Assembly: GCA_022548915.1 (NCBI GenBank)
Contig: JAKZES010000002.1
Span: 62,001-126,000 of the forward strand
DNA from: Verrucomicrobiaceae bacterium E54
GTDB lineage: Bacteria; Verrucomicrobiota; Verrucomicrobiia; Verrucomicrobiales; Akkermansiaceae
Length of the DNA: 64,000 nucleotides
Reading direction: 5' to 3'
The notes under the pieces: generated by a model
The model's database searches: none
Told to the model about the DNA's origin: nothing
The model's input: only the letters and a program-made list of their open reading frames with translations
Part shown: piece by piece, positions 43,401 to 51,174 of the stretch
Numbering within the stretch: position 1 is the first letter of the stretch
Layout: each line of letters starts with the position of its first letter
Translations under genes and position numbers: made by a program

Positions 43401-46400
43401 GTCCTCAGCTCGAAGCCGGTGGGCAGCATGATCCGCGACCAATGGATGCCATCCGTCGATTCAACCACCCAGCCGAGCCCGTATCCTGCTCCGTATTGGA
43501 CACCGTCCCGCGCCCACCCATAGAGCTTGCCATCGAAGGCGACCATCTGTCGCAGGGCCGCCGGATCGGAGACGTAGTAGCGGGTCACTCCCGTCGTGTC
43601 CTGCGGTGCCGTCCAGACAACCCCGTCGCTCGAGGTCGTCATCTTCGCCTCGCCACCCACCGTGCCACTGCAGAACCAGACGCCGCCCAGCCTGGCGAGG
43701 CTCGTTCCGCGGAACCCGACCGGCAGCAACCACGGCTGCCAGTTGACCGCGTCGTCGGACACCAGGATCTTCTCGCCGGACACCGCGTAGAGCCTGCCGT
43801 CGAATTCGCGGATGTCGGTGATCGAGTCGTTCCGGAAGCCCTCGCGCCGCCACTCCCACCCATCGAGCGGCGACTCGACCACCGAGACCCTCATGTCGGT
43901 CGAGGCGCTGCCCGCCGCATTGACCGCCGTGCAGCGGTAGACTCCGGCATCTCCAAGTTCCGCCGAGGAGATGGAAAAACCCGGCGAACCTTCGCCGGCC
44001 AGCGGCGACCCATCCTTCTCCCATGAAAACGAAATCGGCAGGGATCCGGAAACCACCGTCGAGAGCCGCACGGGATCCCCGACCAGCACCGCTTGGTTTC
44101 CCGAGGTCCGCTCGAACACCGGCGGGGTCAGGATCTCCCGCAATTCCGCCGGTTCGCTTCGGATTTCAGCAACCTGGTTGCTGACCACGACCTCATAGGT
44201 GCCGAAGTCGTCGTTGCCCACCGGATCGATCACCAGTGTTCCGGAATTCCCGCCAGGCACCGGCTCGTCGTCCAGCAACCATTGGTAGCGGACATCGCCC
44301 CCTGCCAGAGCCACCACGTTGAAGACCACCCGTTCACCCAGCTCGGCTTCGGCATCCTGCGGCTGGCGGGTGATGGAAAGCGTCCCCAACCCGAAACCGT
44401 TGAGCACGATCGGGCCCGCAGCGTCACTGCGATAGCTGTCCACCGCGATGTAGTAGTCCGTCCCCCCGACCGCCTCGAACTCCACCTGGCTGGTCCAGTC
44501 GAAGGGACTCCGGTCGTCATTGGAGGCGATCTCGGTCAAACCCGAGGCGGGATCGCCCTCGTAGACGGCCAGAACGGAATCGAACGCGCTGCCCAGCGTG
44601 CTGATGACGAAGTCGCTGGTCGCGGGAGCGTTCCAGACCCACCAAACCGACATTCCCTGGCCCACGCCGGCGTGCGGAGAGGCCACCTCGAACGGTTCGG
44701 CGGTGGCTCCCCGGTTGGTGCCCTCCGTCGCGAACGCATCGCCACTCAGGCGGATCGCTCCAAGCACGTTGTCGTTGCCCGGCATCAACCGGAGCGACAC
44801 CTTCAGGCGCTGCCCGGCAGGATCACTGCTGTCCACCAGGAAGCGATACTCGACTCCTTGCTCAGTATGGAAACGGATGCTTTGGCGGCTGGCATCGGAC
44901 CCCGAGTCCCCGCGCACCTCAAGGCCCTCCTTTTCCGCCCCTTCGAATGCGACCAAGCGCAGCGAGCCACGGTCCGCCTCGGCCTCGAAACCGACAAACC
45001 CCTCGGCGGGCGCCGTCCAGGCGAACCACAGGCTGCGGTCCCCGGTGCCGGGCAGGGAAAAGTCATCCTCGCCGGGTTCCCGGGTCGCGCCTCCATTGCT
45101 GCCGCTCCAGTAGCCGAAGCCGCCGTCGAATCGATAGGCTCCGTCGAAGGCATCGAAGGTGGCACTGCTGCTCGATGCGCCGAGCAGACGATGAAGATTG
45201 AGGCGCCCGCCGGTGGCCACCTTTCCATCGAGAACCGGCACGGAATCGACCGACGAATAGAGCCGGTTGATGAGTTCCTCGACGCCCTCACCGGGAAAGT
45301 GGGCCTTCGCCAGGGCCAGGGCACCCGCCACGTGCGGTGTGGCCATGGATGTGCCGTTCAGGCTCCGGTAGCTACTGTCGGATCCGATGTAGGATGACCA
45401 GATCCCGCTTCCGGGAGCGGCAAGGTCGACCGAGTAGCGCCCGAAACAGGAGAAGTGGGACAACTCGTCGTAGGCGGTCGTAGAAGCGACCGCCACCACG
45501 TTCGTCAGGTCGTAGCTCGACGGATAGTGCGGCCGGGAATCGTTGTCTGAAGCGCTGTTGCCGGCGGCCGCGACGAAGGGGATGCCGGCTTCGCCGCAGG
45601 CCTCGATCGCGTTGGCGAGGGACTGGCTGTAGCCACCGCCCCCCCAGCTCGCACTGATGATGTCCGCGCCGTTGAGCCGGGCATAGTTGACCACGCGGAT
45701 CGCATCCGACGTGGTGCCTCCACCTTGCCCGAGGAAGCGAAGCGCCATCAGTTGGATGTTCCATGCGACACCGGCGCTTCCGATGCCATTGTTGCCGCGG
45801 GCTCCAATCGTTCCGGCGCAGTGCGTCCCGTGCCCCCCGAAGTCCATCGGGTCGTCATCGTCATCATAGGCATCGAAGCCATACACGCCCCCCGGACCGG
45901 TCCACATGTTGGGAGCCAGATCCTCATGATGATACTGGATGCCGGTGTCCGTCACCGCGACCACCACTGAGGAGGCATCGTGGCGCAGGTCCCATGCCTC
46001 AGGTGCATCGATGTCGGCATCAATCACCGATCCAGCCTCTGAACCCGGATTGTTCAGGCCCCACAACTGGCCCGAAGCGAAGAGCGGATCGTTCGGCTGG
46101 AGACAGGGAAAGACAAGGTAGTCCGGTTCGGCGAAATCGATGAACTCTTCGAGGGCCTCCAGGGCCAGAAGCGCCTCGGGCAGACTCTCGATTCGGGTGA
46201 AATCAGAAACCTCAAGAATCACCGGACCATCCGTCAACTTATCACGAAGCCCGAACCCGGCACCCCGGAGGACTGCCTGAAACCGCTCCTGGTTCACTCC
46301 CGGATCCGGTTCAACGATCAAGTGATCGGCGACCGACGCCTTCACCAACCGGACACTTCGTTCCCCACTCTGAGGGTCGATCACTTCCTCCTCTTCGAGC

Positions 46401-46768
46401 CGGAGCATCGGATACTTGAAGTCGGCCTCAACGATCCGGGTCCGTCGCCTCGACGGCTTGCCTTCAACATCCCTCCAAGCCACCGCGATCTCCCCACGAA
46501 TGACATCTGCCAGCGGGTGGCCCACGAGAGGGAGGACCATCCCGTCCGTCGGGCCGGAGTCCGGGAGGGGCTGCCTGCGCAACCCGGCGACATCCTCCGC
46601 TCGATCAGGATTCTCTGCTTTCATCCGCGTCTTCTCCACGGATACGGGAAGAGCTGCCGGTGACGTCGCCTCGAGGTTGGCGACCTCCACTCGATGTTGA
46701 ATCAACAGGCCGACCAGCAGCCCCAATATGAGAACTACAGAGGCGGCAGTGAGGAGCTTCCTTTTCAT
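37484..46768 (-). CDS. Giant secreted subtilisin-like protease with Ig-like and SxDGxxW repeats
   Basis: A 3094-residue protein, ATG at 46768; a TTG four codons earlier is also open. An N-terminal membrane/signal segment (KLLTAASVVLILGLLVGLLI) and a propeptide lead to an S8 peptidase domain (residues about 230-520) with Asp274 (VAVTDTGI), His313 (GGHGTHCAG), Asn in AAAGNS and Ser474 (LNGTSMATPHVAG): a complete triad. Beta-sandwich domains and two Ig-like domains follow (about 790-970). About 975-2670 is a long array of some 25 S-x-D-G-x-x-W motifs, probably beta-propeller or BNR-like blades. Then come a CARDB-like domain (NRGDVTQSAVETEVAGW...), two divergent InlB-B-type repeats (AGATVSLAANSGKGATFAGW) and a TSP3-like DPDRDGVRNWEEYLRGSDP tail. 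It probably acts at or outside the cell surface in protein degradation or adhesion. The repeat array's ligand is unknown. Confidence 0.92.
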   Translation of the reverse strand: MKRKLLTAASVVLILGLLVGLLIQHRVEVANLEATSPAALPVSVEKTRMKAENPDRAEDVAGLRRQPLPDSGPTDGMVLPLVGHPLADVIRGEIAVAWRDVEGKPSRRRTRIVEADFKYPMLRLEEEEVIDPQSGERSVRLVKASVADHLIVEPDPGVNQERFQAVLRGAGFGLRDKLTDGPVILEVSDFTRIESLPEALLALEALEEFIDFAEPDYLVFPCLQPNDPLFASGQLWGLNNPGSEAGSVIDADIDAPEAWDLRHDASSVVVAVTDTGIQYHHEDLAPNMWTGPGGVYGFDAYDDDDDPMDFGGHGTHCAGTIGARGNNGIGSAGVAWNIQLMALRFLGQGGGTTSDAIRVVNYARLNGADIISASWGGGGYSQSLANAIEACGEAGIPFVAAAGNSASDNDSRPHYPSSYDLTNVVAVASTTAYDELSHFSCFGRYSVDLAAPGSGIWSSYIGSDSSYRSLNGTSMATPHVAGALALAKAHFPGEGVEELINRLYSSVDSVPVLDGKVATGGRLNLHRLLGASSSSATFDAFDGAYRFDGGFGYWSGSNGGATREPGEDDFSLPGTGDRSLWFAWTAPAEGFVGFEAEADRGSLRLVAFEGAEKEGLEVRGDSGSDASRQSIRFHTEQGVEYRFLVDSSDPAGQRLKVSLRLMPGNDNVLGAIRLSGDAFATEGTNRGATAEPFEVASPHAGVGQGMSVWWVWNAPATSDFVISTLGSAFDSVLAVYEGDPASGLTEIASNDDRSPFDWTSQVEFEAVGGTDYYIAVDSYRSDAAGPIVLNGFGLGTLSITRQPQDAEAELGERVVFNVVALAGGDVRYQWLLDDEPVPGGNSGTLVIDPVGNDDFGTYEVVVSNQVAEIRSEPAELREILTPPVFERTSGNQAVLVGDPVRLSTVVSGSLPISFSWEKDGSPLAGEGSPGFSISSAELGDAGVYRCTAVNAAGSASTDMRVSVVESPLDGWEWRREGFRNDSITDIREFDGRLYAVSGEKILVSDDAVNWQPWLLPVGFRGTSLARLGGVWFCSGTVGGEAKMTTSSDGVVWTAPQDTTGVTRYYVSDPAALRQMVAFDGKLYGWARDGVQYGAGYGLGWVVESTDGIHWSRIMLPTGFELRTATRMTVGPDRLLVCMWEQTCLLASSGSWVVTDIPDVGSSDLSNGCFLGGQYYVSDTRFVWQSPDGINWSEFPFEERPPASWWPLNTMTFGLPGGVLQLQIDSQGYGWGPALDDIETGVLLPEGDRNFTAGIVFGDQVVYGTRNGEIHRVGHPRELATSTGSTRPLVSLAFLNGEFIATGVDDLVRNDDEVPVLISGDGVTWRERSSLGVNPFRPTAFLDGRYFAFGKGSDSPIRGWSPVHFREDHPDGDLPEVIVSTGSSTGGTLVLGQSGAGADYGFYQVTDSPWSVAELTTGPFPTNVGAYSKLHRFGNHWFVAGGSSSWYQVDFARSEDGVNWTEVSGAKAQKLCVKDGTLYAIDMYGSLGTGLEVSSSIDGANWSALPVLLPLTLEGLSGSWYVKDAEVFGDAIFILLSNNWGTKTHLLFSGDGAGWYVARTPGMLIDIATGADQLVGLTSDGGIVQAGSQHPGTSAPDVRISYPPDRSIHLQGSTVKVSGRAVDPEGSALQVECLVDGVSIGSASEGDYLFKFPVHLSEGHVVVVRAVDEHGLWGSDEISVSATEPELPNQMTGGTPSPVVALTEFGGVAYAATENQVTRSVDGRTWTEIEIPSTGRGIHGMAANDRALVVQFEGGALAVTRDGAGWTQFQNWQFGTISTPIHDSNGWLISSNSGGDSSARAQAFASSDGSVWQVGVANGKSSLSSMVVTAEGHWVGLRNGRTVEYSVDGGNNWFPGDGIETGVAHEIAIEASPERCLAALKDGRVFSSLDGGLTWSEAGSIPPIPDEWVNAYTPLALRHESGRFYLGARGEWLYTSEDGVSWTPLAGEPVLVGRIIQFAGQFLAAGYAEPLWSRDGIRWWKSIGASYVMPETLTSIGSIVLAADPQGGIWRSSRGIVWTTAIEAAPLVVDPVQRTLGAPVIEFRNLLLAGAEGNVPTFSRDGGVTWHAANLSGRAFDARKNHTISQGNGFVIMLSRSSAYGAPSEVSRSTDGINWQLIPELNTAGIADVACDAWEAVAVAGDGTIWSSPNRGVSWSTATVEGLSAGSKALWWEGRPVVCGQDTTGGSSHPVCSIRGVDGAWGAIEAIGSETEYYRAFDVLATDRGLLACFGNGKLFRRSEIEPTWSLAATVPIPWYLQNQPLYLDYEAGRYWIWRDGLSVDWRLFTSLDSDSWEEISGNAPAANVARAGDGYVAHGNSSVGLVYSLDGVVWQPAVIGGEGGPLRYISPTTAEHFTSTDGVLWRPAPSDPPEVDVVMAMIEHDGNFFAAGRGGILIGEAEGLPDWTQVDFGIAGLDADDWVHRLESDGTSLFAAVNYVQSGYLNTYAVFRSADGRSWEEVAALADEAIVDLATDGTTWLAVGETGLLHQSIDGGVEWALVPGSPLVAGRGITRFADRWIVFGQAADPTLGTVFSSADVENWLSAGVGGELNPIPGSSLPRDPYYRVAHGRLIIGTDSWEAPLYSSDGLQWQSLGEGWIGSTSSDRYNDVVGVAGGYMAFASSPSFNQNDGTWFLPHDGLEWYRIEPLQPDFINAERVGGRLFLIGRNWIREWPEVDLALEVDPLGGIPAIVGTVVPVVLHVSNRGDVTQSAVETEVAGWLSTDRFFGDGNDRAVGRSRVVLPELPPGGSATITTAFRLPRRIPVGESRLVVQLDPDRALRETTRSNNIWVGEVPDVSVAGFELRLEVFGEGSVDRDFAERVYPAGATVSLAANSGKGATFAGWGGDALGQESQITVLMDSNKSVEAHFEARAGLQVLVRGAGSVSGVPDSGSYPLGETASLSATAVPGWTFAGWSGASTETTPATTILMDGPKVVTATFMLPLEAWRAEHFPGEPLSVSGDNEDPDRDGVRNWEEYLRGSDPHDPDSTGVLGSGMGGGYFFFRYTRLSQPESGMDLVCRASEDLSDWDHPGLEQRVLSSEEGIDTMEARIPVLGRPRGFIRLEPQRAGESVGLEVETVGSPGSQDQGAIRSAQSPP

Positions 46769-46967
46769 GGATTCCGGCAATGGTGGAGATTAAGGAAGAC
46801 CCTACGGTGACAACCACGGAACCCTACGCGTTTCCTGCCAATTCCTGTGCAACGGGGGCCCTACCTCGGACCGGATGTGAAAGCAAGCAGGAGGCTCCAT
46901 CGTCTCAACAAAGGCCCGAAGCCTCTTGGCAATGCCCGGACATCACACCAAGATCCACCCCAAGCCC

Positions 46968-48308
46968 ATGATCCGCACCTTGCTCTTTCTTCTCATCTTC
47001 GTCGCGCCACTCCGCGCCGAGAAGCCGATGAACGTCGTCCTGCTCTTTGCCGACGACTGGCGCCACGACACGCTCGGCGTCGCCGGCAACCCCGTCGTCC
47101 GGACGCCCCACCTCGACCGGCTCGCCGGCCAGGGGATCCGCTTCACCTCGAACTGCGTGACCACCTCGATCTGCGGGGTCAGCCGCGCCAGCCTCTACAC
47201 CGGCCAGTGGATGGCGCGCCACGGATGCCGCGGTTTCACGATGTTCAAGACACCGTGGGAGGAGACCTACCCGGCCATCTTCCGGAAGAACGGCTACCAC
47301 ATCGGCCACGTCGGCAAGTGGCACAACAAGCCATTCCCCAAGAACGCCTACGACTTCGCCACCGTCTACCACGGCAGGCACTGGTACAAGCTCGAGGACG
47401 GACGCCGCGTCCACGTGACCCAGCGCAACGAGGAGGACGCGCTCGAGTTCCTGCGCACCCGCCCCAAGGACAAGCCCTTCCTGCTCAACGTCTGCTTCTT
47501 CGCCACCCATGCCGAGGACGGCCACAAGGATCAGTTCCTCCCCCAGCCGCAGAGCATGAAACTCTATCAGGACGTCACCGTTCCCGTGCCGCCGAACGCG
47601 ACGCAGGAATCGTGGGAGCGCCTGCCGGATTTCTTCGACGAGGAAAACGAGGGCCGCAACCGCTGGCATTGGCGCTTCGACACGCCGGAGAAATACCAGC
47701 GGATGATGAAGAACTACTACCGCCTCGCGACCGAGGTCGACGCCACCTGCGGCAAGGTGATCGCCGAACTTGAGAAGCAGGGCGTGCTCGACAACACGCT
47801 GGTCGTCTTCACCACCGACAACGGCTACTACCACGCCGAGCACGGGCTGGCCGACAAGTGGTACCCGCACCAGGAAAGCATCCGCGTGCCGCTCATCATC
47901 CGCGACCCCCGCATGCCGAAAGCGAAGCACGGCACGACGAACGACGCGTTCACCCTCAACGTCGACCTCGCCCCGACCTTCCTCGCCGCCGTCGGCCTGC
48001 CGGTGCCGAAGGGCATGCAGGGGAAAAACCTCGCCCCGCTCTACCTCGCGGAGAAGGCCCCCGAATGGCGCGACGAGTTCTTCTACGAGCACCCGACCCT
48101 GCGCGACGCCGACTTCATCCCCGCCTCCGAGGCACTGGTCCGCAAGGACTGGAAATACTTCTACTGGCCCGAGGCCGACCTCGAACAGCTCTTCAACCTC
48201 ACGGCCGATCCGCGCGAGGAAAACGACCTCGCCGACGATCCGCAGCACGCCGACCAGCTCACGGAGATGAGGGAGCGCTTCCGCGAGCTGAAGGCGGCGG
48301 CGAAGTGA
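46968..48308 (+). CDS. Secreted type I sulfatase, CGVSR variant
   Basis: A 446-residue sulfatase with a signal peptide from the ATG at 46968 ([17 protein letters not shown]). Metal-binding elements are [11 protein letters not shown] and the C-terminal [26 protein letters not shown] is in the usual place. The formylglycine site reads [12 protein letters not shown], with Cys69 and Arg73 but Val in place of the usual Pro/Ala at the third position of C-x-(P/A)-x-R. Related planctomycete and verrucomicrobial sulfatases with C-x-x-S-R are known, so it may well be active. It resembles the heparan/iduronate-type subgroup in its C-terminal metal motif. The substrate is unknown. A long inverted repeat follows the stop. 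Confidence 0.92.
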   Translation: MIRTLLFLLIFVAPLRAEKPMNVVLLFADDWRHDTLGVAGNPVVRTPHLDRLAGQGIRFTSNCVTTSICGVSRASLYTGQWMARHGCRGFTMFKTPWEETYPAIFRKNGYHIGHVGKWHNKPFPKNAYDFATVYHGRHWYKLEDGRRVHVTQRNEEDALEFLRTRPKDKPFLLNVCFFATHAEDGHKDQFLPQPQSMKLYQDVTVPVPPNATQESWERLPDFFDEENEGRNRWHWRFDTPEKYQRMMKNYYRLATEVDATCGKVIAELEKQGVLDNTLVVFTTDNGYYHAEHGLADKWYPHQESIRVPLIIRDPRMPKAKHGTTNDAFTLNVDLAPTFLAAVGLPVPKGMQGKNLAPLYLAEKAPEWRDEFFYEHPTLRDADFIPASEALVRKDWKYFYWPEADLEQLFNLTADPREENDLADDPQHADQLTEMRERFRELKAAAK

Positions 48309-48312
48309 GTGC

Positions 48313-48382
48313 GTGACCGGGCCTTCCAGGCCCGTTGTCCCAAATCGATGGGTGTGGCCCCGGGCCTGGAAGACCCGGCCAC
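48313..48382. repeat. Inverted repeat after the sulfatase gene
   Basis: GTGACCGGGCCTTCCAGGCC (from 48313) and its inverted copy CGGGCCTGGAAGACCCGGCC (from 48361) flank a 26-bp spacer; each arm contains its own GGGCCTTCCAGGCCC-type hairpin. A REP doublet lying between two convergent genes. Confidence 0.75.
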
Positions 48383-48452
48383 GGCTCCCGCAGGCCGTCG
48401 CGCAAAAGGAACCGATGGAGCCGGCAGGCGATCCACCCTGCCGACCCGTTCA

Positions 48453-49340
48453 TCAACCCATCTCGATCGGATGCCGCAGGGGCACGCGGACCTCGAATTC
48501 CTTGAGATACTCGCCGCTGTCGTGCTGACGGCGCCTGGCCACGATCTCTCGGGACCCTTCCGTGAACTCCAGAACGTAAGACTGGCTCGCCTTGGTGTTG
48601 TAGGCGTGGCTCACCGAGGCGATGTTGATGTAGGTGGTGCCGTCCTTCCGCGCGATCCGGGTCTTGTTGTAGGGGCTGTGGTGCTCGTGGCCGCACATCC
48701 ACAGATCGATCTTCGACTTGCCAATGATCTCCGCCAGACGCTCGCTCGGCCGGATGTGGCGTTGCGGATGGTCCGACTTGTGGATCGTATCCCGGACGAG
48801 TTGATGCGAACACACGATCACCGTTTTGTCCGCATGGGCGGCGAGTTCCGCCTCCAGCCAGTCGCAGGTTTCCTTCGATAGATCGCCGGGGACCCCGGGC
48901 TTCTCATCGGAGAGCATGAACCAGGCGACATTGCCGTCGATCACCCGGTAGGGGTCACGGCTGCGGATCAGCTCGTCGTAGGCCTCGGCCTTGCCGCGAT
49001 GATACTCGTGATTGCCGGCCAGCTCGTGCCACGCCCCGACCCCGCTGTCCTTGCGGGCGGCAAGGAAGCTCTTCAGTTCCTCCTCGGTGCCGTTCTGGGT
49101 CAGGTCGCCGAGGAAGAACGCGTGGTCGACCGGAGTGCCCTGCATGTCCTGGCACGCCTTGGCCAGCCATTCGGCACCATCCAACCCGTCCTCGACCCGC
49201 CCGGCGTGGGCGTCGGAAAGCACCCACGCCAAGCGGACCTTGCCCCTTCCGTCGGCTGCCGCCTCCAGCCGGCGGGTGCCGATGCCGGCTCCTGCCAGAC
49301 CTGCGACAGTCTGCTTGAGAAATGAACGACGGGTTCTCAT
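48453..49340 (-). CDS. Tat-exported metallophosphoesterase
   Basis: A 295-residue calcineurin-like phosphoesterase, exported by Tat: MRTRRSFLKQTVAGLAGAGIG, start at 49340. The di-metal ligands are visible in order: Asp43 and His45 (LSDAHAG), Asp79 (FLGDLTQNG), Asn110 and His111 (LAGNHEY), then VCSHQL and MCGHEHH. The enzyme would hydrolyse phosphomono- or diesters in the periplasm or at the surface; the substrate is not evident. It is the last gene of a likely unit with the TPR protein upstream (68-base gap). Confidence 0.93.
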   Translation of the reverse strand: MRTRRSFLKQTVAGLAGAGIGTRRLEAAADGRGKVRLAWVLSDAHAGRVEDGLDGAEWLAKACQDMQGTPVDHAFFLGDLTQNGTEEELKSFLAARKDSGVGAWHELAGNHEYHRGKAEAYDELIRSRDPYRVIDGNVAWFMLSDEKPGVPGDLSKETCDWLEAELAAHADKTVIVCSHQLVRDTIHKSDHPQRHIRPSERLAEIIGKSKIDLWMCGHEHHSPYNKTRIARKDGTTYINIASVSHAYNTKASQSYVLEFTEGSREIVARRRQHDSGEYLKEFEVRVPLRHPIEMG

Positions 49341-49408
49341 CGTAAATCGGGAATCGGCAGGGCTGTTTCTGGAATCTGGCATGGTCTGTATTCGTTGAAT
49401 GGCTGGGT

Positions 49409-50221
49409 TCAATCGGTGAGTTCCTGCAACTCGCGATGCTTGGTGCGCATCGCCTCACGGATGCGGATGGCTGGCGAAAGGGACGACCAGGCACGCTCCG
49501 CTTCTTCAATGGCGTGGCGGGCGCGGACTTCGTCGTGTCCTAGCCACAATCGCGCCTCGTCGACATATGTTGTGAAGGCCAGTCCCGGCACCTTGTCGCG
49601 CAGCTCGGCATAGAGCCTCGCCGCACCGGGACGGTCGCCGACTTTCGCCAACCAGACCGCCTGTCGCTGGAGCAATACCGGAAAGTCCCCGACCGCTCCT
49701 CTGGCAGCGGAGAAGGCGGCCGCGACATCCGCCGCTTCGCCATGGGTTTCGAGCAACTGGATGAGGCGAAGGTGATCCCGCAGCGAGGGTTCGGGAGCCT
49801 GCTTGAGCACCTCCCGGGCATCCCTGATGGCCTCGGCATTCCGGCCGAGAGCCTCAAGGATCTGTCCACGCAACGAGAGCCCGGCGAGCGACTGCGGCTC
49901 CTTGACGAGAAGCTGTTCGATCGCCTCGAGTGCGGACTCCGGCTTCTCCAGGGCGAGCTGGATACGGGCTTCGAGCAACCAACGATCACCACAACCGGGG
50001 TCGATTCTGCCGACGGCATGCAGGTCCTCCAGAGCCTTGTCATGATCACCGTGCTCGTGATGCAAGCGCGCGCGCTGGAGGAGAAGCGATACGTCCTGAG
50101 GCGACTTCGCGAGCCCCTCCTCCACCGCCGCAAGCCGCTCATGCACGCTGCCGTGTCCCGAAACAGATGTGGGCCACAAAGCCACAAGAAGCAGGACGAG
50201 GAAATGGCAGGGACGGAGCAT
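49409..50221 (-). CDS. Secreted TPR-repeat protein
   Basis: A 270-residue protein with a signal peptide (MLRPCHFLVLLLVALWPTSVSG, start at 50221). The rest is helical with several tetratricopeptide-like repeats, for example ALEDLHAVGRIDPGCGDRWL and ALEAIEQLLVKEPQSLAGL (about residues 35-170), followed by more degenerate helices. TPR domains mediate protein-protein contacts. It lies between the LamG remnant and the metallophosphoesterase in the same direction; a scaffold for the phosphoesterase is plausible but not shown by the sequence. Confidence 0.85.
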   Translation of the reverse strand: MLRPCHFLVLLLVALWPTSVSGHGSVHERLAAVEEGLAKSPQDVSLLLQRARLHHEHGDHDKALEDLHAVGRIDPGCGDRWLLEARIQLALEKPESALEAIEQLLVKEPQSLAGLSLRGQILEALGRNAEAIRDAREVLKQAPEPSLRDHLRLIQLLETHGEAADVAAAFSAARGAVGDFPVLLQRQAVWLAKVGDRPGAARLYAELRDKVPGLAFTTYVDEARLWLGHDEVRARHAIEEAERAWSSLSPAIRIREAMRTKHRELQELTD

Positions 50222-50247
50222 GGTGGGTTCCAAACTGGCCCCCGGCT

Positions 50248-50907
50248 TCAATTCTGCGTGCCCCTCAGTCGACCAAACAACCTGCCATCGACGGCGTTGC
50301 CCGCCGGGATGGTCGCGGTGATATCGTCTGGCGCGCTGCCGTTCTCCTCGATGGTGTAGGTCACCCCTCCGACCGTGTCGCTGGCCGCCGGGACGGTGGA
50401 CGTGTGATTGTCCGTATCAAACAGGTCGTTGCTGAAGTCCACTGCGAGGGCAGCCTCGCCTTCCGAGTCATCTTCGCGGGTGAAGGTGAAGGTCAGCCCG
50501 GTAGTGGAATCGCCGGTGAAACCGAGCAGGTCGGCAAGGGAGTCGAAGCCGAGAGGGTCGCCACCGAGAATCCACTCGAGGCCGTTTCCGAAAGGATCGC
50601 CGTCCGGATTCCCGTCAAAAGTCGCGTCGGCCCCGGCATCAATGTTGGTGATGTTGGTGGTGGCCCATTCATCAAACGGCGGAGACGTCACCGAGCTGAG
50701 CGGACTTCCGGGGTTGCTGTAGAGGTAGGCAACGTCATCCGTCGAAAGAGCCTCATCGTAGACCTGCACGTCGTCCAGGGCACCGGTTGCGGATCCGGGA
50801 CCGCTCTTGGTCGGAGTCCAGACCTGGGCCACGACCGCGAGATTCGACAACCTGGCGATCGTCCCGCCCCCACCGGCACCCACGGGGCCAGGGGAGTGAC
50901 GGACCAT
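50248..50907 (-). pseudogene. C-terminal remnant of a LamG-domain secreted protein
   Basis: The 219-codon frame begins right after an in-frame stop at 50920-50922 and has no signal peptide. Near residue 43 it shows GALDDVQVYDEALSTDDVAY, the last strand and hinge of a LamG/concanavalin-like domain, followed by the verrucomicrobial tail NPDGDPFGNGLEWILGGDP and LTFTFTREDDSEGEAAL up to a normal end (DGRLFGRLRGTQN). The preceding 100 or more residues of a LamG domain are not found in any upstream frame. I therefore read it as a 5'-truncated gene. It could still be translated as a short tail, but export would be impossible. Confidence 0.65.
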
Positions 50908-51174
50908 GAGCTCATGGAGTCAGGGTCGCCGTTTCCGCTCCACGGACACCGTAATAGAGCCAGAGACACCCCTGGAAGGCATGCATTTTGTTCCGCGGAA
51001 CAAGCCGCCCACTCCCCGGTTTTTGGGTTTTCCGGGGGTGGGCGGCGCATCCACCCAAGCGAATGGAATGCCCCTCCGCGCCTCCACTCCCTCGCCACTG
51101 CCCCGCTCCATCATTTCGGCTAATCCACGTTTTTTTATTGGATTGGCATATTCAAGTCCTATGCTTGACGGCCC
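50908..51174. other. Intergenic region with palindrome and strong hairpin
   Basis: No gene is seen. It holds a perfect 16-bp palindrome TTGTTCCGCGGAACAA (50986-51001) and directly beside it a strong hairpin, GCCGCCCACTCCCCGG (51002-51017) with CCGGGGGTGGGCGGC (51030-51044), loop TTTTTGGGTTTT-like. Between 51130 and 51165 the DNA is AT-rich, with a possible weak promoter TTGGAT (51138) and TATGCT (51160) for the ATPase gene. Confidence 0.6.

Noticed and set aside
38750-43850. SxDGxxW repeats as a true sialidase
   Set aside because: The motif resembles Asp-box/BNR repeats, but there is no arginine triad or other catalytic sialidase residue. It is treated as a structural propeller-like array.
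42464-44026. 520-codon plus-strand frame inside the giant protease region
   Set aside because: Antisense to the repeat array of the protease, with no domain and no plausible start context.
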